39,964 nt of DNA. Origin: Oscillospiraceae bacterium (GTDB lineage: Bacteria; Bacillota; Clostridia; Oscillospirales; Oscillospiraceae). Position numbers and translations under genes: made by a program. The notes below the pieces were generated by a model, which saw only the letters and a program-made list of their open reading frames with translations, was not told where the DNA came from and did no database searches. Positions 16,494 through 25,400 of this stretch are shown here, in pieces (position 1 is the first letter of the stretch; each line of letters begins with the position of its first letter). The DNA lies in assembly GCA_902795045.1 (NCBI GenBank), contig CADBJU010000011.1, positions 1 to 39,964 of the forward strand, written 5' to 3'.

Positions 16494-16955
16494 ATGAAGA
16501 TCGGCGCAATGGAGCTGGTCGTCATCTTTATCGTGGCACTGCTGGTGATCGGCCCCGACAAGCTGCCGCAGTACGCGCGCAAGTTCGGCGCGGCGATGCG
16601 GGAGTTCCGCAAGGCCTCCCAGGGCGTGACGCAGGAGCTGCGTGAGAGCGTCATCGACCCGCTGGAGGAGGCGCAGAAGCCGCTGCGTGAGGCGATGGAG
16701 CCGCTGGAGGACATCTCCAAGGGCCTCAAGTCGGATCTCAGCGCCGTGGAAAAGGACCTCAAAAACATCGGCAAAGCCAAACCCCAGGAGACAAAGCCCG
16801 CCGCTCCGGCGGACGAGAAAACCGCGCCGGCGGAGGAAGCACCCGCGCCCGCAGAGGCTGCCGCGCCTGCCGCAGACAGCGCACCCGACGATGAGGCACA
16901 GGCGAACGAGCCTGCCGCGGACAGCGCGGAAAAGAAGGAAGGAGAAACCGCATGA
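16494..16955 (+). CDS. tatB: Tat translocase subunit, TatB-like
   Basis: 153 residues with one N-terminal membrane helix (MELVVIFIVALLVIGPDKLP), the Glu near residue 7 and the Gly-Pro hinge at the helix end, followed by a long amphipathic helix (RKFGAAMREFRKASQ...). The sequence IGAMELVVIFIV...IGPDKLPQYARK resembles Escherichia coli TatB more than TatA, and the length exceeds TatA. The tail (from about 98) is an Ala/Pro/Glu low-complexity stretch. TatB with TatC recognises twin-arginine signals; most Firmicutes lack it. GGAGGG lies 7 bases before the ATG at 16494; an in-frame TTG at 16404 lies on the -35 box and is excluded. It ends in an ATGA overlap with tatA. Confidence 0.8.
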   Translation: MKIGAMELVVIFIVALLVIGPDKLPQYARKFGAAMREFRKASQGVTQELRESVIDPLEEAQKPLREAMEPLEDISKGLKSDLSAVEKDLKNIGKAKPQETKPAAPADEKTAPAEEAPAPAEAAAPAADSAPDDEAQANEPAADSAEKKEGETA

Positions 16956-17179
16956 GAATCGGTACGCAGGAACTGATCATCATTCTGATCGTTGTCATCA
17001 TCATTTTTGGACCCACGCAGATCCCGAAGCTGACCAAGATGTTCGGCAAGAGCGTGAAGAGCTTCAAGGACGGCATGGACGAGGCGTCTGAGGACATCGC
17101 CGACGAGAAGAAGGCAGCGAAGGCGCAGAAGGCCAAGCCCGCCGACAGCGCAGCCGCCGCCGATGAAAAAGAAAGCTAA
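16952..17179 (+). CDS. tatA: Tat translocase pore subunit TatA
   Basis: 75 residues: N-terminal membrane helix (ELIIILIVVIIIFG), then the FGPTQIPKL hinge and an amphipathic helix (TKMFGKSVKSFKDGM), the standard TatA layout. The tail is short, charged and Ala-rich. TatA oligomers form the passage for folded proteins. The start codon overlaps the tatB stop by 4 bases (ATGA), with AAGGAAGGAG just upstream. It overlaps tatC by 17 bases. The three genes form one tightly coupled operon. Confidence 0.92.
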   Translation: MRIGTQELIIILIVVIIIFGPTQIPKLTKMFGKSVKSFKDGMDEASEDIADEKKAAKAQKAKPADSAAAADEKES

Positions 17180-17924
17180 AGAGCCCGCCTCCCCCGACGG
17201 GAGCATGAGTCTGTCGGGCCATCTGCGGGAGCTGAGAAACCGCATCCTGATCTGCGTGATACTGCTGGTGGTGGTCTTCGGCATCTGCCTGAGCTTTGCC
17301 CCCCGCCTTGTGACGCTGCTGACGGACATGGGCCGGCGCTATGACTATGTCTATGTCTACATCGCGCCGCAGGAGCTTTTCCTCGTGTACATGAACGTAG
17401 CCCTGGTGGGCGCGGTGGTGGTGTGCTTCCCGGTGCTGGCCTACCAGGTCTACGCCTTCTGCAGCCCGGGACTCAGCGGCAAGGAGCGCGGGTACATCTC
17501 CGGCGCGCTGATTGCGGGCGGGCTGTGCTTTCTCGTGGGTGTGGCCTTTGCCTATTTCATCAGCCTGCCCTTCATGCTGCGCTTTCTGATCCAGTTTACC
17601 GGGGAGGTGGATGTCTCCGCCTCCATCAGCATCCAGCAGTATGTGAGCTTTCTGCTGACGGTGTTCGTGATCTTCGGCCTGGTGTTCGAGCTGCCGGTGG
17701 TTTCCGTGCTGCTGACGGGGCTCGGCCTTGTGAAGGCGGAGTGGCTGGTCAAGGGCCGCAAGGTGATGATCGTCATCATTTTCGTCCTCGCCGCCATCAT
17801 CACCCCGCCGGACATTGTCTCCCAGATCATGGTGGCCATCCCCATGCTGGCACTCTATGAGATCAGCATCGCCCTCAGCCGCGTGGTCGGCAGGGCAAGA
17901 AAAAGCGCCGCGGAGGCCGCATGA
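17163..17924 (+). CDS. tatC: Tat translocase core subunit TatC
   Basis: 253 residues, six predicted membrane helices. The N-terminal cytoplasmic motif SLSGHLRELRNRI (conserved Glu in HLRELR) binds the twin-arginine signal in TatC proteins. FCSPGLSGKERGYI after helix 2 and the ITPPDIVSQ loop near residue 225 are family signatures. TatC is the receptor for Tat substrates. No clear ribosome site precedes the ATG at 17163, which lies within the end of tatA, so translation is probably coupled; an internal ATG at residue 15 is less likely because it would remove little of the domain and has only GGGAG directly before it. A strong terminator follows. Confidence 0.95.
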   Translation: MKKKAKEPASPDGSMSLSGHLRELRNRILICVILLVVVFGICLSFAPRLVTLLTDMGRRYDYVYVYIAPQELFLVYMNVALVGAVVVCFPVLAYQVYAFCSPGLSGKERGYISGALIAGGLCFLVGVAFAYFISLPFMLRFLIQFTGEVDVSASISIQQYVSFLLTVFVIFGLVFELPVVSVLLTGLGLVKAEWLVKGRKVMIVIIFVLAAIITPPDIVSQIMVAIPMLALYEISIALSRVVGRARKSAAEAA

Positions 17925-17939
17925 TACAATGACCCCAAA

Positions 17940-17971
17940 TGAGAGACCGAAGCCTCGGTCTCTCATTTTTT
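17940..17971 (+). terminator. Intrinsic terminator of the tat operon
   Basis: An 11-bp perfect stem (TGAGAGACCGA and TCGGTCTCTCA) with a 4-base loop followed by TTTTTT at 17966-17971. Confidence 0.9.
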
Positions 17972-17990
17972 CTGCGGGGCTGAAAAATAA

Positions 17991-18019
17991 TTGACGTACT
18001 GCGCCGCTTGCGGTAAAAT
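17991..18019 (+). promoter_or_regulatory. Predicted sigma-A promoter of the flavin reductase gene
   Basis: TTGACG (17991-17996), 17 bases, TAAAAT (18014-18019), start near 18026. The reductase therefore has its own promoter directly after the tat terminator and can be expressed at a different level from the translocase. Confidence 0.8.
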
Positions 18020-18074
18020 AAAGTATCATTTGGGAATCGTTTCACAATTGAAAAAATGAAAAGGAGACATGACT

Positions 18075-20066
18075 ATGGCAAAAGAACTTTCCCGCAGAGA
18101 TTTTTTGAAGGGCATGGCCGCAGGCGCGATGGGCATCGCCGCTGCCGGTGTGCTCGGCAGCGTTGAGGTCCCCAAGGCCCACGCCGACGCCATCTACACC
18201 CCCGGCACCTACTCTGCCACCGCCAAGGGCATCGCAAGCGATGTCAAGGTCACCATGACCTTCAGTGAGACCGAGATCACCGACGTCATCATCGACGCCG
18301 CCGGTGAGACCCCCGAACTCGGCGGCGCCGCCGCTCCCAAGCTCCAGGAGGCCATCCTGAAGGCCCAGGGCGTGGACGTGGACGCCGTCTCCGGCGCGAC
18401 CGTCACCTCCGATGCGGTCAAGAAAGCTGTCGCCGATTGTATCTCCCAGGCAAGCGGCAAGGCCGTCGTGGTGCAGGAGGCCGCTCCCGTCGTCTCCGAC
18501 TGGCTGGGCGAGGCTCCCGAAATTGCAGAGGCCGACATCACCGAGACTCTGGACACCGAGGTCCTGGTCGTCGGCTGCGGCACCGGTGGCTGGATCGCTG
18601 CCATGACCGCCGCCGAGGAGGGCACGAAGGTCCTGGTCGTGGAGAAGGCCGAGACCCCCACCAAGATCAAGGAGGACATCGGCGCTATCAACTCGAAGCT
18701 CCAGCTTGAGAGCTTCGACCAGTACCCCGAGTTCAAAATCGACAAGATCGAGGCCCTGCAGGACATCGTCCGCTACGCCAGCGGCTATGTCGATTCCGAC
18801 CTCGTCAAGGTCTGGATCGACAACTCCGGCGAGACTGTCGACTGGCTCACCGATCTGCTTGAGGGCACCGGCCACTGGTACATGAGCCTCGAGGGCGGCG
18901 TGGGCGACCTCAACCACCCTGAGCGCGACAAGGCCTACGCCACCGGCCACAGCCCCCATCCCGTGGACGGCAAGCCCGACGACGTTGACCTCAACTCCGA
19001 CATGACCGAGTTTGTCACCAGCCGCGGCGGTGAGATCCGCTGCAACACCTGCCTCGTCAAGCTCGACCAGGATGCGGACGGCAAGGTCACCGGCATCATC
19101 GCCCAGGATATGAAGGACGAGCATTACATCCGCATCAACGCCTCCAAGGGCGTCATCATGGCCACCGGCGGCTATGCCTCCAACGGCGACATGATGCTGG
19201 CGCTCCAGCCCCAGACCATGAAGATGAAGATCAACGTCCCCATGGGCTCCAAGTCCGACGGCGCCGGCATCAAGGCGATGCTCTGGGCCGGCGGTCAGAT
19301 GGATCCCTGCCACGCCTCCATGATGTTCAACCGCTGCTCGTGCCTGCCCACCGAGACCGCCGGCTACAAGACCAACGGCAAGTGGTACTGGTTCGGCGAG
19401 CAGCCCTTCCTCAAGGTCAACCTCAAGGGCCAGCGCTTCTGCAACGAGTCCGGCCCCTACGAGTTCATGCTGCACTCCATGTACATGCAGCCCAACCACA
19501 CCTATGTCGACATCTTTGACGCAAACTGCAAGCAGTATGCCGAGCAGTTTGACGAGGTCGGCTGCTGCCGCCTCTTCCCGTTCCCGAACGGCGCCCTCTC
19601 CAACCGCGGCTTTGACGCCTGCTGGAAGGAAATGACCGAGGGTGAGAACTCCCACCTGGCGCTGGGCTACCTGCAGAAGGCCGACACCATCGCAGAGTTG
19701 GCCGAGAAGCTGAACATCCCCGCTGACGAGCTGGAGAAGACCGTCGCCCGCTACAACGTTCTCTGCGCCAAGGGTGAGGACGAGGACTACGGCAAGTCCG
19801 CCCACCGCATGACCCCGGTCGACACTGCCCCCTTCTACGGCATCCGCACCGGTGCCTGGCACCTGACCACGCTCGACGGCTGCCGCATCAACACCGACAT
19901 GCAGGTCATCCGCGAGGACGGCACTCCCATCGAGGGCCTGTACGCCACCGGCGACTGCACCGGTGGCTTCTTTGCCAACAACTACCCCAACCTCTTTACC
20001 GGCCTTGCCTGCGGCCGCACCATGACCTTCGGCCGCCGCGCCGCCAAGATCGTGGCCAAGAAGTAA
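18075..20066 (+). CDS. Tat-exported flavin-dependent reductase (FMN-binding plus FAD_binding_2 domains)
   Basis: 663 residues. The N-terminus has a twin-arginine signal, SRRDFLKG at 6-13, with hydrophobic core and a likely cut after AHA near 37. Residues 43-125 are an FMN-binding domain with the flavinylation motif SGATVT (106-111, Thr111 the likely FMN carrier attached by ApbE). Residues 160-660 are an FAD_binding_2 domain of the flavocytochrome c / fumarate reductase class, with VVGCGTGG (166-173), E190 for ribose, and the C-terminal GLYATGDCTGG. The usual catalytic-region block GANRLGGNAL is instead FANNYPNLFTG, so fumarate is unlikely; related gut enzymes reduce varied enoate or keto acceptors. 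ATG at 18075 is 8 bases after AAGGAG; the ATG at 18069 is too close. Codon bias is extreme, suggesting high expression. Confidence 0.92.
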   Translation: MAKELSRRDFLKGMAAGAMGIAAAGVLGSVEVPKAHADAIYTPGTYSATAKGIASDVKVTMTFSETEITDVIIDAAGETPELGGAAAPKLQEAILKAQGVDVDAVSGATVTSDAVKKAVADCISQASGKAVVVQEAAPVVSDWLGEAPEIAEADITETLDTEVLVVGCGTGGWIAAMTAAEEGTKVLVVEKAETPTKIKEDIGAINSKLQLESFDQYPEFKIDKIEALQDIVRYASGYVDSDLVKVWIDNSGETVDWLTDLLEGTGHWYMSLEGGVGDLNHPERDKAYATGHSPHPVDGKPDDVDLNSDMTEFVTSRGGEIRCNTCLVKLDQDADGKVTGIIAQDMKDEHYIRINASKGVIMATGGYASNGDMMLALQPQTMKMKINVPMGSKSDGAGIKAMLWAGGQMDPCHASMMFNRCSCLPTETAGYKTNGKWYWFGEQPFLKVNLKGQRFCNESGPYEFMLHSMYMQPNHTYVDIFDANCKQYAEQFDEVGCCRLFPFPNGALSNRGFDACWKEMTEGENSHLALGYLQKADTIAELAEKLNIPADELEKTVARYNVLCAKGEDEDYGKSAHRMTPVDTAPFYGIRTGAWHLTTLDGCRINTDMQVIREDGTPIEGLYATGDCTGGFFANNYPNLFTGLACGRTMTFGRRAAKIVAKK

Positions 20067-20090
20067 GAAGACAACGCAATATCGATTTCG

Positions 20091-20122
20091 AGCCCGGCGG
20101 AAATCCGCCGGGCTTGTTTACA
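20091..20122 (+). terminator. Intrinsic terminator of the flavin reductase gene
   Basis: A 10-bp GC stem (AGCCCGGCGG and CCGCCGGGCT) around a 4-base loop, followed by TGTTTACATTTTT. Confidence 0.8.
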
Positions 20123-20131
20123 TTTTTCACC

Positions 20132-20160
20132 TTGAAGCGCCGCAGGCCATGTAGTAGGAT
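20132..20160 (+). promoter_or_regulatory. Possible promoter of the metallophosphoesterase gene
   Basis: TTGAAG (20132-20137), 17 bases, TAGGAT (20155-20160), 32 bases before the ATG. Moderate match. Confidence 0.5.
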
Positions 20161-20191
20161 AATCCAAGAATCTGTCAGGGGAGGCGCTGCC

Positions 20192-20986
20192 ATGCAGGAG
20201 ACATTTTATACGATCCCGGGCTGCCCGGTGCGCATTGCGCTGGTGTCCGACCTGCATGAGCGTCCCTACGGCGCGGTGCTCGCCTCGCTGGAAAAGCAGC
20301 GGCCCGACCTCATCTGCGTGACGGGAGATTTCTTTTACGGCTGCCTGCCGAAAAGCGGCGTGAAAGCCAAGGAGGCAGGCGTGCTGCCCTTCTTCGCCGC
20401 CTGCGCGGCCCTTGCCCCCTGCTTTGTCTCCCTCGGCAACCACGAGTGGATGATCCAGCCGGAGGACTTTGCCCTCATTAACGGGACCGGCGCCAAAATT
20501 CTGGACAACAGCTTTACCTCGTGTGACATTGCGGGGGCCAGGCTTGTGATCGGCGGCCTGACCTCCGGCCGCGTCACCGCCTGCACCCGTCTCCAGCGGG
20601 CAAGCTTCCGCCTTCTCGACGCAAACCGCTATACCCGCAAGGCCAAATCCGTGCCGCTGCTCTCGTGGCTGAATGATTACTGCTTAGCGCCCGGCTATCA
20701 CATCCTGCTGTGCCACCACCCGGAGTATTATCCCCGCTATCTCAAAGGGCACGACATCCCCCTCATTCTCAGCGGCCATGCCCACGGCGGACAGATCCGT
20801 GTTTTCGGTCAGGGACTCTTCGCACCGGACCAGGGCATCTTCCCGCGGCTCACAAGCGGCGTGAGGGACGACCGCCTCGTCATCAGCCGGGGCCTTGCCA
20901 ACCGCCAGCGTGTACCGCGTTTGTTCAACCCGACCGAGATCGTGTATGTTTCCGGCGGTCGCCCTGAGCCGCAGGCGAAAAAATGA
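20192..20986 (+). CDS. Calcineurin-like metallophosphoesterase
   Basis: 264 residues with the complete dimetal site: Asp20 and His22 (SDLH), Asp46 (TGDFF), Asn83-His84 (GNHE), His175 (CHHPE), His196 and His198 (GHAH). The family includes YkuE/YaeI-like phosphodiesterases. Unlike those it has no twin-arginine or other signal and no membrane segment, so it should be cytoplasmic. The substrate cannot be read from the sequence. The start is the ATG at 20192, preceded by GGGGAGG at 7 bases. It is a single-gene unit between two terminator/promoter regions. Confidence 0.9.
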   Translation: MQETFYTIPGCPVRIALVSDLHERPYGAVLASLEKQRPDLICVTGDFFYGCLPKSGVKAKEAGVLPFFAACAALAPCFVSLGNHEWMIQPEDFALINGTGAKILDNSFTSCDIAGARLVIGGLTSGRVTACTRLQRASFRLLDANRYTRKAKSVPLLSWLNDYCLAPGYHILLCHHPEYYPRYLKGHDIPLILSGHAHGGQIRVFGQGLFAPDQGIFPRLTSGVRDDRLVISRGLANRQRVPRLFNPTEIVYVSGGRPEPQAKK

Positions 20987-21023
20987 AAGGCAATATTTTT
21001 TCGCGCATATCCTTCAAAAAATC

Positions 21024-21052
21024 TTTACTTCTACCTGTCAGCGCTGTATAAT
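21024..21052 (+). promoter_or_regulatory. Predicted promoter of the CofE-like gene
   Basis: TTTACT (21024-21029), 17 bases, consensus TATAAT (21047-21052). Start near 21059, leader about 46 bases. Confidence 0.65.
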
Positions 21053-21104
21053 CTTGCAGTAATAAACCAAATCTATGCCTTTCGGCAAAAGGGGAAATCC
21101 ACAC

Positions 21105-22298
21105 ATGAGAACAATCGGAACTGTTGTACGCGGCGTACGCGCGCCCATCATCCGCCAGGGTGACGACATCGCCCGCATCGCGGCGGATTCTGTCATGGCC
21201 GCCTGGAAAGAGGCCGGCATCACTCCCTGCGACAGGGACGTGGTGGCGGTGACCGAATCGGTGGTCGCCCGCGCCCAGGGGAACTACGCCTCCGTCGATC
21301 AGATCGCGGCGGACCTGCGCCGGAAGACCGGCGGCGGCACCGTCGGCGTCGCCTTCCCCATCCTCAGCCGCAACCGCTTCTCCCTGCTGCTCAAGGGCTT
21401 TGCCCGCGGCTGTGAGAAGATCGTGCTGCTGCTCAGCTACCCCTCCGACGAGGTGGGCAACCACCTGGTGGACTGGGACCGGCTGGACGAGACGGGCGTC
21501 AACCCCTACAGCGACACCCTGACGCTGTCGGAGTTTCGCGAAAAGTTTGGCCACATCGTGCACCCCTTCACGGGCGTTGACTATATCGACTTCTACTCCG
21601 ACCTCATCCGCGCCGAAAACTGCGAGGTCGAGGTGCTCTTCGGCAACAAGGTCACGACGCTTCTGGACTACACCGACACGGTGCTCACCTGCGATATCCA
21701 CACCCGTGAGCGCTCCAAGCGCCTGCTGAAAAACGCCGGGGCCAAGTGCGTTCTCGGTCTGGACGACATCCTCTGCGCGTCGGTCGACGGCAGCGGCTAT
21801 AACGAAACCTACGGCCTGCTGGGCTCCAACAAGGCCACCGAAGAGACCGTCAAGCTCTTCCCCCGCGACTGCACCGCCGTTGCCGAGCGCCTGTCCAAGC
21901 TTCTGAGCGAGGCCTCCGGCAAGCACATCGAGGCCATGGTCTACGGCGACGGCGCGTTCAAGGACCCCGTCGGCAAGATCTGGGAGCTGGCTGACCCCGT
22001 GGTCTCCCCCGGCTACACCGCGGGCCTTGTCGGCACGCCGAACGAGCTCAAGCTCAAGTACCTGGCCGACAACGACTTCGGCGACCTCTCGGGCGACGCG
22101 CTCAAGGCCGCCATCGAAGCGCGCATCCGCGCCAAGACCGGCGACAGCCTCGTGGGACACATGGTCTCCGAGGGCACCACGCCCCGCCGCCTGACGGATC
22201 TCATCGGCTCGCTGTGCGACCTGACCTCCGGCTCCGGCGACAAGGGCACCCCCATCGTCTACATCCAGGGCTACTTCGACAACTACACCAACGAATAA
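21105..22298 (+). CDS. CofE-like (coenzyme F420-0:L-glutamate ligase family) amide ligase
   Basis: 397 residues. The N-terminal part follows the CofE pattern: RAPIIRQGDDIARIAADSV, then DRDVVAVTESVVARAQGNY, the region that binds GTP and metal in CofE. Archaeal CofE is about 250 residues and adds gamma-glutamates to F420; this protein belongs to a longer Firmicute class. Such bacteria are not known to make F420, and no F420 gene is near, so a different carboxylate-amine ligase reaction is likely. The middle holds a Rossmann-like strand set (VLGLDDILCASVDGSG) and GNKVTTLLDYTDTVLTCDIH. ATG at 21105 has GGGGA 9 bases upstream; an in-frame ATG 30 bases earlier has none. Single-gene transcript ending in a shared terminator. 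Confidence 0.75.
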   Translation: MRTIGTVVRGVRAPIIRQGDDIARIAADSVMAAWKEAGITPCDRDVVAVTESVVARAQGNYASVDQIAADLRRKTGGGTVGVAFPILSRNRFSLLLKGFARGCEKIVLLLSYPSDEVGNHLVDWDRLDETGVNPYSDTLTLSEFREKFGHIVHPFTGVDYIDFYSDLIRAENCEVEVLFGNKVTTLLDYTDTVLTCDIHTRERSKRLLKNAGAKCVLGLDDILCASVDGSGYNETYGLLGSNKATEETVKLFPRDCTAVAERLSKLLSEASGKHIEAMVYGDGAFKDPVGKIWELADPVVSPGYTAGLVGTPNELKLKYLADNDFGDLSGDALKAAIEARIRAKTGDSLVGHMVSEGTTPRRLTDLIGSLCDLTSGSGDKGTPIVYIQGYFDNYTNE

Positions 22299-22361
22299 TG
22301 CCGGCTCTGCGCCGAAAACGCCGCGGGCGTTTCGCTTGACAAAGCCAGTCTTTTGTGAAAA

Positions 22362-22396
22362 ACCACCGGAATCGTGATCTGCACGGTTCCGGTGGT
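22362..22396. terminator. Bidirectional terminator between the CofE-like gene and polC
   Basis: A 15-bp stem with one G-T pair (ACCACCGGAATCGTG and CACGGTTCCGGTGGT) and a 5-base loop. On the reverse strand TTTTTCACAAAA follows; forward, CTTCTTTACATTT follows. The two genes converge on it. Confidence 0.85.
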
Positions 22397-22401
22397 CTTC
22401 T

Positions 22402-25400
22402 TTACATTTCAAAGAGATTGATCTGGTTGCTGTCGGGCAGCTCGCCGAGAGCGCCGAGGGCCTTGAGCTGCTCGATATGCGTCTGGGAGACCTTGGGGCA
22501 GGCACCGGACAGCTCCTGCACGGAGATGAATTTCTGCCCGCTCTCGCCCGCGCGCATGAGGTCCCAGGCCGCCGTCTCGCCGAGGCCGGAGATGGCCACG
22601 AAGGGCGGGCGGAGCTTCCCGTCCTCGGTGATGAGAAACTTCGTGGCGTGGGACTTATACAGGTCGATGGGCGCAAAGAGAAAGCCGCGCATGTTCATCT
22701 CGTACACCGCCTCCATCGTGACCAGCAGATCCTCTTCGTTTGCGGTGAGGTTTTGGCGGCGGTGCATCTCGTTGATCCTTCTGCGCACATCGTCGGCCCC
22801 GCCGCACATGCTGCCCGCGTCGAAGCCGCCCTTCTGGCTGCGGCGGTAGAAGTAGGCGGAGTAGAAGGCCAGGGGCTCGTGCACCTTGAACCACGCGATG
22901 CGGAAAGCCATCATGACATAGGCCACCGCATGGGCCTTGGGGAAGAGGTAGGCGATCTTGCGGGCGGATTCGATATACCAGTCGGGAACGCCCTTGTCGC
23001 GCATCTGCTGCTCGGCGTCACCGGGAAACTCGCCGGACTTTTTGACCTTGCCCTTACGCACGGCCTCCATGGTTTTGAAGGCGAGCGACGGCTCGATGCC
23101 GACCTGAATAAGATAGAGCATGATATCGTCGCGGCAGCCGATGGTCTCGTTGACCGAAGCCACGCCGTTGACGATGAGGTCGTGGATGTTGCCCGCCCAC
23201 ACGTCGGTGCCGTGGGAGAAGCCGGAAAGCCTGATCAGGGTGTCAAAGCCCTTGGGCTGGGTGTCCACCAGCATCTGGCGGGTGAAGGGAGTGCCGAATT
23301 CCGGCACGCCGATGGTGCCGGTCTTGCCGATGATGGGGTCGTCGTCCGGAAGCCCCAGAGCCGCGGGCGAGGTGTAGATGGACATGGTCTCGGGGTCGGA
23401 GAGGGAGATCTCCTTGGCGTCCACGCCGGTCATGTCCTCCATCATGCGGATCATGGTGGGATCATCGTGGCCCAGCTCGTCGAGTTTCAATAAGTTCGAC
23501 TCCATGCAGTGGTATTCAAAATGGGTCGTAATGATATCGGAGTTGGGATCGTCCGCCGGGTGCTGGACGGGGCAGAAATCCGTCACGTCCTTGTCCTGGG
23601 GGATGACGACAAGGCCGCCGGGGTGCTGGCCCGTCGTGCGCTTGATGCCGACCAAGCCCAAAGCCAGGCGGTTTTCTTCCGCCTTGGTGGCGGTGATGCC
23701 GCGCTCCTCGAGATATTTCTTCACGTAGCCGTATGCGGTCTTCTCGGCGAGAGTGCCGATGGTCCCGGCGCGGAACACATGGTCGGAGCCGAACAAGGTT
23801 TCGGTGTACTTGTGGGCCTTGGCCTGGTACTCGCCGGAGAAGTTCAGGTCGATATCGGGGGTCTTCTCGTTGCCGGGGTAGCCCAGGAAGGTCTCGAAGG
23901 GGATGTCGAAGCCGTCACGCCGCATGCGGGCGCCGCAGTCCGGGCAGTCCTTTTCGGGCATGTCCGCGCCGCAGCCGTAGCTGCCGTCGGTGATGAACTC
24001 CGAGTGCTTGCACTTGGGGCAGACGTAGTGCGGCGGCAGGGAGTTGACCTCCGTGATGCCGGACATATAGGCGACAATGGAGGAACCGACGCTGCCTCGC
24101 GAGCCGACCAGATAGCCGTTTTCCAGCGAGTTCTGCACCAGCTTCTGGGCCGACATGTAAATCACGTCATACTGGTGGTCGAGGATGGTGTTGAGCTCGA
24201 TATCCACGCGCTTCTGGACGATCTCCGGCGCGGGGTCGCCGTAGATGCGGTGCATCTTCTCATACACGAGGCGCTTTAAGTCCTCGGCGGAATTTTCGAT
24301 CTTCGGGGCAAAGAGGTCCTTTGGCAGAAGCTCGATCTCCTCCACCTGGTCGGCGATGGCGCGGGTGTTGGTGACAACGACCTCATAGGCCGTCTCCTTG
24401 CCGAGGTACATGAATTCTGCCAGCATCTCTTCCGTGTTGCGGAAGAAAATGGGGCAGTCGCGGTCGGCGTCGGAAAATTTCTTCGCCGCCTGTAAAATTT
24501 TGCGGTACTGCTCGTCCTCGGCGTCGAGGAAGTGGGTGTCGGAGGCGGCGATGACGGGCTTGCCCATCTCGCGGCCGAGATTCAGGATCGTGCGGTTATA
24601 GTCCTGCAAAACCTCCACGCCGCTGACTCTGCCGTTATCCACCAGAAAGCCGTTGTTGCAGATGGGCTGGATCTCCAGATAGTCGTACAGGGACGCGATC
24701 TTTTTGAGCTCCTCATGGCTCGCGCCGGTCATGACCGCGCCGTAGAGCTCACCCATGCCGCAGGCGGAGCCGACCAGGATGCCCTCCCGGTGCTGCAATA
24801 AAAGGCTCTTCGGGATCGTGGGCACGCGGTGGAAGTATTTTAAGTACGACTGGGAGATCATCTCATAGAGGTTTTTAAGGCCCACCTTGTTCTTGACGAG
24901 CAAAATCATGTGGTGGGTCTTCGCAACGTCCGTGCGCCTGAGCGTGTGGTAGACGCTCTCGATGTCGTCCACGGTCTTGGCGCCCTGCTGCTTGAGCATC
25001 GGGAGGAATTTCCCCATCATGCGCGCCACGACCATGGCGTCGTCGCTTGCGCGGTGGTGGTTGAACTTCGGCAGCCCCAGATGGTTGGAGACGATATCCA
25101 GCTTGAATTTTTTAAGCTCCGGGCACAGGGCCTGACTCAGTGCGAGGGTATCGAGAAAGACCGGCTGAAAGCGCAGGCCCTGACGGATCGACGCCGCGGT
25201 CATGAAGCCCACGTCAAAGTGGGCGTTGTGGGCAATGATGGGCCGGTTTCCCACAAACTCCATGAACATCTGCATGGCTTCCTTTTCCAGCGGCGCGCCC
25301 TGCACATCGCTGTCGCGGATGCCGGTGAGGTTCGTGATGTCCGGGGGAATGTGGCGCTGGGGGTCGACGAAGGTGTTGAAGGTGTCGATGATCTCGGTGC

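Noticed and set aside
18042-19862. 606-codon open frame on the reverse strand
   Set aside because: It is antisense to the flavin reductase gene. The extreme G/C third-position bias of that gene removes stops from the opposite strand; the product is a Val/Gly/Asp/His-rich sequence with no family motif and no ribosome site.
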